The notes under the pieces: generated by a model
Seen by the model: the letters and a program-made list of their open reading frames with translations, nothing else
Told to the model about the DNA's origin: nothing
Database searches by the model: none
Source of the DNA: Planctomycetota bacterium
Lineage (GTDB): Bacteria; Planctomycetota; PUPC01; JACPCR01
NCBI GenBank assembly: GCA_030740295.1
Contig: JASLXP010000532.1
Coordinates: 1 to 8,936 of the forward strand
Reading direction: 5' to 3'
DNA: 8,936 nucleotides
Translations under genes and position numbers: made by a program
In this document: one piece after another, positions 1 through 6,323 of the stretch
How positions within the stretch are numbered: position 1 is the first letter of the stretch
Layout of the letters: each line of letters begins with the position of its first letter

Positions 1-135
1 AATGTAACGGCTTTGGGGTTGCGGGATTTGGGCGGTCGCCTTGAAGAGGCCTCTTGCAAGGTTCAGTTTCTTGAGGAACAGCAGATCCGCACCGGAATCT
101 GCCATCTCGTTGCGGCGGCTTCATGGTCTCTCTAA
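1..135 (+). CDS. 3' end of an unidentified gene (partial, possible Hpt-like tail)
   Basis: Frame 1 is open from the window edge for 44 codons and ends at a TAA at 133-135; the other two + frames close early. The visible tail includes NVTALGLRDLGGRLEEA, followed by VQFLEEQQIRTG and an end at AASWSL. The first part resembles the stretch that follows the phosphorylated His in Hpt (histidine phosphotransfer) domains, where an LG..L..L...LE pattern is common. The His-x-Leu-Lys-Gly signature itself would lie outside the window, so this is only a hint. If correct, the gene would be the end of a hybrid sensor kinase or phosphorelay protein upstream of the radical enzyme. It does not look like the end of a radical-SAM activase. 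It could also be a chance open frame, since 44 codons is short in GC-rich DNA. Confidence 0.35.
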   Translation, partial: NVTALGLRDLGGRLEEASCKVQFLEEQQIRTGICHLVAAASWSL

Positions 136-180
136 AGTCCCCTGATCGCCCCCACGGCCGTTCAGACCCCAGCGACGCCT

Positions 181-2499
181 ATGCTGCTCCCTCGGAACCA
201 CGACTTTTCTCACATGCTCGCGCTCCGCAGGGATATCCTTGATTCCCCGGTAGCCATTGGCCTGGAGCGCGCCGAGGCGTTCACGCGAGTGTGGCAGGCG
301 AACGAGGGTGCGCCGTGGATCATGCTCAAGGCTATGGGACTGCGCGAGCACTTGCGCACGACGCCTCTCTACATCCGGACGCACGACAAGCTTGCAGGCT
401 CGATCTCGGAGACGCCGGGGGCGATGCCGGTCTATGCCGAGCTGGGTATTGGAGAGAACGGCATCTACGTGGGCGAGTATCCCCACCGCCGCGGCCACCT
501 CCGCGAGCAGGTGCCGCAGGAAATGGTGGATTACTGGGAGAACCGCAACCTTTGGGGACAGTACCGCACATACATGCGCACCGTGAAGGGCGTGACAATT
601 CCGCGCACCGAGGTAGCGCAATACAAGTTCATCTCGAACCAGGGCCACCTGAGCCCGAGCTACGCGGAGTTGCTTGAAGTCGGGCTTGACGACATCCTCG
701 CGCGCGTACGAAAGCGCCGGCAAGGCGAGACAGACTGCGACAGCATGGAGCTCCTCGCAGCGGCCGAGCAGACGCTCCTCGGGGTGAGCGAGTGGGCGGA
801 ACGATACTCGAAGCTCCTGGCTGATGAATCAGGGGCATGCACGTGCGCCGCGCGCAAAACTGAACTGGCCGACATGGCGCTCATCTGCGGCAGAGCTGCG
901 CACGAGCCACCGGTTACTTTCCACGAGGCCATGCAACTCATCTGGCTCGTGCACCAGGCCATCCACATCGAAGGGCACGGATACTCAAACACGCCGGACC
1001 GGCTCGACCAACTGCTCTACCCCTACTACCTGCGCGACAAGGAGGAAGGCCGGCTTGACGATGACCAGGCCCTGACGCTCTGCGAGAACTTCATCCTCAA
1101 GCAGCGAGACAACACCTTCTGGGGCGTCGAGCATAATCTCACCCAGGGCCTCTGCGTTGGCGGCTCCACGCCCGACGGCGAGGACCAGAGCAACGAGCTG
1201 TCGTGGCTGTTCATCACGGCCGCGGGAAACATGTCCGTTCCCGAGCCCCTGGTGTGGGTGCGCTGGCATCCAAACATCGACCGCGATTTCTTCGACCACT
1301 GCCTGGCCAACCTTGCGGGCTCGACGTGCTTTCCACTGATGATGAGCGACACCGCAGTGCCAGCTATGCTCATGGAACTGGGCCTGTCGAAGGAGGACGC
1401 GTTCAACTACGTGCCGGCCGGCTGTAACGAGGTGGCCGTGCCGGGCATGGCTTACTTCAATCCCGGCGCACACGCGGGCTACCTCCAGGCCCTCGAAGCA
1501 GCGCTCACCGGCGGGAGGGGATACGACGGCAAGCAGTCACCGATGAAAGGCACGCCTGTTCCCGATGCAAGCAAGACATTTGACCAATTCGTCGAAGTGA
1601 TCGCGCGTTACATGCGTCGTGGGATTCAACAGTCTTACAACAACGGCCTCACTATGCTTATGGCGCAGATGCGCTGGGGCCAGACTCCGCTCACGTCCTG
1701 TTTCTTCGACGGCTGCATCGAGCGGGGACGCGATATGATCCAGGGCACGAAGTACAACATCCTTTCCTGCGGCGGAACATCATTCGCCAACATGGTCGAC
1801 TGCCTGTCCGCGATTCGTGAAGTGGTGTTCGAAGAACGTCAGACCGCGCTGAGCGACGTTGCCATCGCGTGCAAGGCAAACTTCAAGGGCCACGAAGATC
1901 TGAGGAAGAAACTCCTGTCCGCGCCCAAGCATGGCAACGACGACCCGCGTGTCGACGATCTGATCGAGTTGGTTCAGCGTATGCGCGACGAACCTGTGAA
2001 AGAGATCTGCCGCGACCCACGCGACGGAACCCCCTTTGGCAACTGCCACGTTGTCCGTTCCGGCGCGGTGCGAGGCGGTGCAAATACCCCGGCCACTCCC
2101 GACGGCCGGCTCGCGGGCACTCCCCTCGCCAGCTCAGTCGCGGCCTCCTGTGGCGCGGAAAAAAGCGGGCCCACTGCGTTGCTGAACTCGATTGTAAAGC
2201 TGAACCCGGTCAAGAGCTGGCAGTGCGGTTACAACGTAAACATGCGCTTCCAGCGTGACATGCTGGCCGACCCGGCCAACCGCGCAAAAGTTCACGCCAT
2301 GCTCGACAGTTTCTTCGGCCGTGGGGGACAGGAGATGCAGATCAACTGCGTGGACGCCGAGATGCTGCGCACTGCGCAGGATGATCCCGATGCGTACGGC
2401 GACGTCGTGGTGCGCGTGGCCGGCTTTTCCGAGTTCTTCGTCAACCTCACCCGTGACATTCAGGAAGATGTGATCGCTCGGACAGAGCATGGTGTATGA
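181..2499 (+). CDS. Glycyl radical enzyme, pyruvate formate-lyase/dehydratase-like, substrate unknown
   Basis: This 772-residue protein has the two-part layout of glycyl radical enzymes: a PFL barrel domain (roughly residues 20-610) and a C-terminal glycyl radical domain (roughly 635-772). The Cys loop reads PAGCNEVAVPG, placing the thiyl-radical Cys at 415 and the likely acid/base Glu at 417; this C-x-E arrangement is shared with diol and choline-type members, whereas true PFL has two adjacent Cys. The radical loop is RVAGFS with Gly748, 25 residues from the end, where most relatives have RVAGY. Other family signatures are DRLDQLLYPYY (273-283), TPDGR (639-643) and a C-terminal ARTEH. By family, a radical-SAM activase must install the Gly radical in the cytoplasm without oxygen; none is seen here. 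The likely reaction is a dehydration, decarboxylation or C-X bond cleavage, but the sequence does not decide it. ATG181 is chosen; ATG214 is an alternative, and neither has a clear ribosome site. An in-frame TAA at 133 limits extension. Confidence 0.93.
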   Translation: MLLPRNHDFSHMLALRRDILDSPVAIGLERAEAFTRVWQANEGAPWIMLKAMGLREHLRTTPLYIRTHDKLAGSISETPGAMPVYAELGIGENGIYVGEYPHRRGHLREQVPQEMVDYWENRNLWGQYRTYMRTVKGVTIPRTEVAQYKFISNQGHLSPSYAELLEVGLDDILARVRKRRQGETDCDSMELLAAAEQTLLGVSEWAERYSKLLADESGACTCAARKTELADMALICGRAAHEPPVTFHEAMQLIWLVHQAIHIEGHGYSNTPDRLDQLLYPYYLRDKEEGRLDDDQALTLCENFILKQRDNTFWGVEHNLTQGLCVGGSTPDGEDQSNELSWLFITAAGNMSVPEPLVWVRWHPNIDRDFFDHCLANLAGSTCFPLMMSDTAVPAMLMELGLSKEDAFNYVPAGCNEVAVPGMAYFNPGAHAGYLQALEAALTGGRGYDGKQSPMKGTPVPDASKTFDQFVEVIARYMRRGIQQSYNNGLTMLMAQMRWGQTPLTSCFFDGCIERGRDMIQGTKYNILSCGGTSFANMVDCLSAIREVVFEERQTALSDVAIACKANFKGHEDLRKKLLSAPKHGNDDPRVDDLIELVQRMRDEPVKEICRDPRDGTPFGNCHVVRSGAVRGGANTPATPDGRLAGTPLASSVAASCGAEKSGPTALLNSIVKLNPVKSWQCGYNVNMRFQRDMLADPANRAKVHAMLDSFFGRGGQEMQINCVDAEMLRTAQDDPDAYGDVVVRVAGFSEFFVNLTRDIQEDVIARTEHGV

Positions 2500-2639
2500 G
2501 GTCTTTCTTCGCAGGGCCGCCGTAAGAGAGAAAGCATGTAGCCCGGGATAAAAGTCCTGGTTAAGCTGAAAAAATCGAATCCTGCATGTGTACTGTGCCT
2601 GATGTTGCTGTCGGACCTTTCACTTCTCCCTCCACCAGC

Positions 2640-2644
2640 AGGAG
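2640..2644 (+). promoter_or_regulatory. Ribosome binding site that fixes the start at 2653
   Basis: AGGAG lies 8 bases before ATG2653, which is ideal spacing. The upstream in-frame ATG at 2602 has no such site and would put 17 extra residues ahead of the signal peptide. This is the clearest Shine-Dalgarno sequence in the window; the other three full starts have weak or no such sites. Confidence 0.7.
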
Positions 2645-2652
2645 ACTCGGCC

Positions 2653-3717
2653 ATGATTCAACGAGTGTTGCTCTTTGCTTTGGCTTCCGTTTTTTTTCTC
2701 TCTCCCCAGCTCCAGGCTGAGCGGACCCCTCAAGACACCTACCGTGACACCAGGGCGAAGCTCCGCAAGTTCTGGCAGGGAGAGGAGAAACTGATCCTGG
2801 GGATCATCAGGGGGCAGGAGAAGCATGTCGCTAACCTGAATCAGCGGTATCGCAAGACTGCCCCCAAGTTCGTGAAGATCCGGGCCAACATCCAGAAGAA
2901 CCTGAAACAGGCCCAAGCCAGGCTTGCGGAGTCAAGGTCCTATCTGTCCAAACGCAGGCAAGAGGTCCCGAAGAAAATCGAGGAAGCCGCGCAGAAGGCG
3001 GCGAATACGCACCGGGAGTTGATCGCGCGCGGGGAAGACGCCAAACAGCAGATCGAAGCCGCAGTGGCCCAAGCTCAGCGGGACATAGCCCACAAACTGG
3101 AAAAGGCGAAAGCGGAAGTAGAGGCCGGGATGAGTGAGCTCAGGCAACGGGCGGAAGCCGCGCGGCGCAAGATCGAGTCGGACCTCGACCGGTTCAAGGC
3201 GAAGGTTGATGCAGCCGTTTCCGATCTCGAGAAGAAGAATCAGCAGGTTACCGCGCGCTACCGCGTCCGGTACGACCTCTCGCGCATCGAGACGAACCTG
3301 GGTGGAAAGAAACAGACGGTCAGCATTGGCAGGCTGGCAAAGCTCCATCTCGGCGGGAATCCGAAGGCACCGCTTATCCCCAGAGAGCTCATTGAGCAAC
3401 TCCGGGAGCTCCCGGCGGTCGTCGATATCGAGGCCAAGGGCATCGGCTTTACCGTAAAGGACCCCAAAAGCGACAAGCCCGGCAGGATCCCGGGCGTGAT
3501 CAACTATCGGGAAGGGAAGTTCCTCGGGGGTGGCTCGGCAGGTGGACTGCTGACCGCCCTGGGCGCGCTGTTGCACACGCTGACCATCGATGGGCAACTG
3601 AAGCTTTCGCCGCAACCGCGCTTCACCGGCAAAGTTGTTTCGGCTCTTACGCTCTGGAGCGGCGCAGGCGTGGGCGGCGCTTACGTGTCGGTCCCCTTCC
3701 AGGCGGCTTCGAAATAG
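2653..3717 (+). CDS. Exported coiled-coil protein with C-terminal globular domain, function unknown
   Basis: From ATG2653 the protein has 354 residues. Residues 1-22 form a signal peptide (Arg4, then a hydrophobic core, then PQLQA) with likely cleavage after Ala22 and no lipobox Cys. Residues about 28-205 are almost entirely helical in character, rich in Ala, Glu, Lys, Arg and Gln, with an 11-residue hydrophobic periodicity in 134-199. This resembles apolipoprotein-like or LEA-like amphipathic helices in character, not provably in ancestry. Residues about 205-354 differ: Gly-rich and beta-like, with a GGGSAGGLLTALGALLHTL stretch (about 292-310) that could be a short hydrophobic helix or loop, and a hydrophobic end at SVPFQAASK. 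I do not recognise the family. Export and the long amphipathic rod suggest a periplasmic or surface structural, lipid-binding or scaffold role, which is inference. The next gene begins 39 bases downstream on the same strand, so the two are probably co-transcribed. Confidence 0.85.
   Translation: MIQRVLLFALASVFFLSPQLQAERTPQDTYRDTRAKLRKFWQGEEKLILGIIRGQEKHVANLNQRYRKTAPKFVKIRANIQKNLKQAQARLAESRSYLSKRRQEVPKKIEEAAQKAANTHRELIARGEDAKQQIEAAVAQAQRDIAHKLEKAKAEVEAGMSELRQRAEAARRKIESDLDRFKAKVDAAVSDLEKKNQQVTARYRVRYDLSRIETNLGGKKQTVSIGRLAKLHLGGNPKAPLIPRELIEQLRELPAVVDIEAKGIGFTVKDPKSDKPGRIPGVINYREGKFLGGGSAGGLLTALGALLHTLTIDGQLKLSPQPRFTGKVVSALTLWSGAGVGGAYVSVPFQAASK
3052..3249 (+). repeat. Six hendecad (11-residue) units encoded in tandem
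   Basis: Residues 134-199 of the exported coiled-coil protein divide into six 11-residue units beginning IEAAV, IAHKL, VEAGM, AEAAR, LDRFK and VSDLE. Position 1 is I, I, V, A, L, V, and further hydrophobic residues fall near positions 4-5 and 8. The units are similar in pattern, not in exact sequence, so this is a degenerate structural repeat and not a recent DNA duplication. An 11-residue period favours a straight or slightly right-handed helical bundle, or a lipid-binding amphipathic helix, over a classical heptad coil. Confidence 0.6.
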
Positions 3718-3756
3718 GCCGAGCCATCCGTGGTACTTAATCTTCTGTCTACCTGA

Positions 3757-6258
3757 ATGAGGTTGAGAACATTGAAGTCACAGCAAAGCATCATCAGCGC
3801 GGCCCTGGTCGTCGGCTTCTTTCATACCAGTGTCCTGCTCGCCCAGGATGTGCCGCACTTGGAGCTTGGGCGCTGGTCGATCGTCAATCCCATATTGCAG
3901 GAGGATTTCCCGGCGCTGTGCGTCGATCAGGAGGGGCATCCCTGGGTGGTCTATACCGAGTATAACGGGGCCGCAGATACGCTGAAGATTGCCGGAATGA
4001 CAGGCAACGGTCTGACCGCGGTCGGCGAAATGTCGGCGCCTGGGGTCATACACCAGCCGGCAGTCGCCTGCGACGGGCACGGCACGGTCTGGTCCATCTG
4101 GTCTGAGCTGGCAGCCGATGGTCGCTGGAAACTGCAGGCGCGGGCGCTGAAGGATGGAAAGGTGTCGCCTGAAACCATGACTCTGGAATCCGCATCCGGC
4201 AGCGCCGTCTTCGCGGACGCCGGCACGGACCGTAAAGGCCGGGTCTGGGTCACCTGGCAGTCTTTTCGTGGCGGACACAGCGATGTTTACGCCAAGTTCT
4301 ACGATCCGGGCACTGCCAGATGGTCCGACGATATTCGCGTGACCAAAGATCCAGCCGGCGACTGGGAACCGCGTCTTGCCTTCGGTCTGGGGGATTCTGC
4401 CTGGGTTGTCTTCGACAGCTCGCGCACGGGCGATTTCAACGTCTATGTGGCAACCGTCGGTATCGATGGCAGCAGCCAAGTCCAGCCAATACAACCCATG
4501 CCGCGCCACCAGGCACGGCCTTCCATCGCCGCGGCCCCCGATGGCAAAGGCTTTTGGGTTGCATGGGAAAGCGGCCGCCGGAACTGGGGCAGGAACAGCC
4601 GCGGTGTCGATGGCAAGACTGGGCTCAACTGGGGGAAGAAGGTCGATGCTGGTTTCTTCAATGCAACGGATTCAACCTTTACGCCGCTGCCATCACCAGG
4701 ACCGGCCTTGAAGGGAAAGGGCATCGGCTCCCTGAACGTGCCATGCCTGGGCGTCGGAGCAGGAGGTAAGCTCTGGCTGGCCTGCCGTTTCTTTCGCAAG
4801 ACTCACTGGCGTATTGCTGTCACCACTTATGATGCAAGCCAGAAGGCGTGGACACAATCGTCTGTGATAAGGGATAGCGATTTCGGCCAGGATCGGCGCT
4901 GCGCATGGAACAGCGGCAGCGATGGTAAGCTGTGGCTCTGCTGGCCCTCCGACCAGCGCAAGAACAAAAGGGCCCTCAAATCCGGCGTTTACCTGGCTCA
5001 GATCAACCCTGATTTTGACCGCGCTCCGCCACCGAAGCCCAGCGCCAGGGCTCCTGCTGAAAAGGCTGAGGTGCCTCGCTGGGGCGATTCGCCGGAACGG
5101 AATCGTGATGACCGCCACACCTGGTCGTTCAAGGGCAAGAAGTATCGGCTCTACTGGGGTGATTTTCACCGGCACACGGATGTCTCAAACTGCCGCACGG
5201 GCACTGATGGCTGTATTGTCGAACAGTTTCGCTATGCCTATGACATCGGACAGCTCGATTTTCTTGGCCCCTCAGATCACACCGATATTGGCAAGCTCTA
5301 CGACCCGTACGAGTGGTGGTGCAACCAGAAACTCATGGATGTTTTTCATGCGCCAGGGTTCTTTAATTCGTTCTATGTCTATGAACGCGAGCAACGATGG
5401 CCCTGGGGCCACCGTAACGTCGTCTTTATCGAACGGGGCGCACCGATCATTTACATCCAGCGCCAGAACTACAAGGCATCTCCCTGGCAGAAAACACTGC
5501 CCGTTGCCGATGGAGCAACAGAAATCTCGCCGCAAGAGTTGTGGGCCCTCCTGAGAGAATTCGGGAAGGATGTATCGGTCATCAGCCACACCGGCGCGAC
5601 CGGCATGGGCACGGACTGGGACAAGTACGATCACATTGACCACGAGGTCGAAAACATTGTGGAGATCTATCAGGGCGCACGAGTCAGCTATGAAGGACTG
5701 GGCACTCCACAGCCAACCGTCGGCTTTCCGCGCGGCGTAAAACTGAAGGAGGATGCTCACGGCTCCGTCAAGACCAGGAAGGATTTCGGCAGATTCAACA
5801 ATGGTGTCTATCAGCACGCTCTGGCAAACGGACATGACCTCGGCGTCTTTGCCAGCTCTGACCACATCTCGACGCATACGAGTTTTGGCGGGGTCTATAC
5901 AGAGGACTTCACGCGCAAAGGCATTCTCGATGCCATGAACGCCCGTCGCACCATTGCTGCAACGGATAAGATCTACGTCGAGTTCAGTTGCAACGGTCAC
6001 CCGCTAGGGTCGGTATTCGACGCGACCGGCCACCCCGAGATGCAGGTTGCCGTTTCCGGCACAGCGAAACTCAGGCGCGTGACCATCGTGCGAAACGAAA
6101 CAAACTACAAGGTATTCACTCCGAAGGATTCGGACTTTTCCTCAACCTTCACCGATGAGAAACCGTTGGATGGTGAGAACCGCTACTACATCCGCGTCGA
6201 ACAGGAAGACGGCAACATGGCGTGGGCCTCCCCAGTCTGGGTGACGATCAAGAAATGA
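3757..6258 (+). CDS. Exported beta-propeller / DUF3604 (PHP-like) fusion protein
   Basis: This 833-residue protein has a signal peptide (residues 1-29, cleavage likely after SVLLA). Residues about 45-430 hold seven propeller-type repeats. After a Pro/Ala-rich linker (about 425-445), residues about 460-833 match the DUF3604 family, relatives of PHP metal hydrolases. The opening motif YWGDFHRHTD supplies Asp469, His471 and His473. FLGPSDHTD supplies Asp507-His508, VISHTGA supplies His611, EIYQG supplies Glu636 and ASSDHIS supplies Asp702-His703. These are the expected metal ligands and none is missing. By family relationship it should bind two or three metal ions and may hydrolyse phosphoester or related bonds, but no substrate is established for DUF3604. 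Residues about 735-833 form the usual C-terminal beta domain ending in WASPVWVTI. The start ATG3757 gives a clean signal peptide, though it lacks a good ribosome site. The gene lies 39 bases after the coiled-coil gene and 65 bases before the esterase-dehydrogenase gene. Confidence 0.88.
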   Translation: MRLRTLKSQQSIISAALVVGFFHTSVLLAQDVPHLELGRWSIVNPILQEDFPALCVDQEGHPWVVYTEYNGAADTLKIAGMTGNGLTAVGEMSAPGVIHQPAVACDGHGTVWSIWSELAADGRWKLQARALKDGKVSPETMTLESASGSAVFADAGTDRKGRVWVTWQSFRGGHSDVYAKFYDPGTARWSDDIRVTKDPAGDWEPRLAFGLGDSAWVVFDSSRTGDFNVYVATVGIDGSSQVQPIQPMPRHQARPSIAAAPDGKGFWVAWESGRRNWGRNSRGVDGKTGLNWGKKVDAGFFNATDSTFTPLPSPGPALKGKGIGSLNVPCLGVGAGGKLWLACRFFRKTHWRIAVTTYDASQKAWTQSSVIRDSDFGQDRRCAWNSGSDGKLWLCWPSDQRKNKRALKSGVYLAQINPDFDRAPPPKPSARAPAEKAEVPRWGDSPERNRDDRHTWSFKGKKYRLYWGDFHRHTDVSNCRTGTDGCIVEQFRYAYDIGQLDFLGPSDHTDIGKLYDPYEWWCNQKLMDVFHAPGFFNSFYVYEREQRWPWGHRNVVFIERGAPIIYIQRQNYKASPWQKTLPVADGATEISPQELWALLREFGKDVSVISHTGATGMGTDWDKYDHIDHEVENIVEIYQGARVSYEGLGTPQPTVGFPRGVKLKEDAHGSVKTRKDFGRFNNGVYQHALANGHDLGVFASSDHISTHTSFGGVYTEDFTRKGILDAMNARRTIAATDKIYVEFSCNGHPLGSVFDATGHPEMQVAVSGTAKLRRVTIVRNETNYKVFTPKDSDFSSTFTDEKPLDGENRYYIRVEQEDGNMAWASPVWVTIKK
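3925..4944 (+). repeat. Seven tandem propeller-blade motifs
   Basis: A Gly-[Lys/Arg/His]-x-x-Trp-hydrophobic-x-[Trp/Tyr/Phe] motif recurs at residues about 57-66 (GHPWVVY), 106-117 (GTVWSIW), 158-167 (GRVWVTW), 210-219 (DSAWVVF), 262-270 (KGFWVAW), 334-343 (GKLWLAC) and 386-396 (GKLWLCW). Spacing is about 50 residues except for one interval of about 73. Regular Trp-containing strands at this spacing are typical of BNR/sialidase-like propellers, and seven copies suggest a seven-bladed ring. The repeats are diverged, so this is a protein fold signal and not a DNA repeat. Confidence 0.65.
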
Positions 6259-6323
6259 GGTGGTAGACAGAAAGTCTGGTTTTACTGCGTGGCACATTTG
6301 CCACTTCGTCTCACAGGTCCATC

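Noticed and set aside
121..723. 200-codon open frame on the - strand over the start of the radical enzyme gene
   Set aside because: It is Arg/His-rich, matches no family, and lies antisense to a clearly coding sequence in GC-rich DNA.
2543..2560. Hairpin with a 6-base stem (CCGGGA/TCCTGG, one G-T pair) and 6-base loop after the radical enzyme gene
   Set aside because: The stem is short and is not followed by a T run, so it does not qualify as an intrinsic terminator.
2500..2652. Search for a promoter in the 153-base gap before the coiled-coil gene
   Set aside because: No convincing -35/-10 pair at proper spacing; a promoter may exist but cannot be supported from sequence alone.
2602..2652. 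Earlier in-frame ATG at 2602 as the start of the coiled-coil protein
   Set aside because: It lacks a ribosome site and would bury the signal peptide behind 17 residues; ATG2653 has AGGAG at ideal distance.
2932..3615. 227-codon - strand open frame opposite the coiled-coil gene
   Set aside because: The + strand has a signal peptide, a good ribosome site and regular helical periodicity; the antisense product has no coherent domain.
3778..4509. 243-codon - strand open frame opposite the propeller region
   Set aside because: The + strand carries the regular Trp blade motifs; the antisense frame is a shadow.
5272..6000. 242-codon - strand open frame opposite the DUF3604 domain
   Set aside because: The + strand holds the metal-ligand motifs in order; the antisense protein is not family-like.
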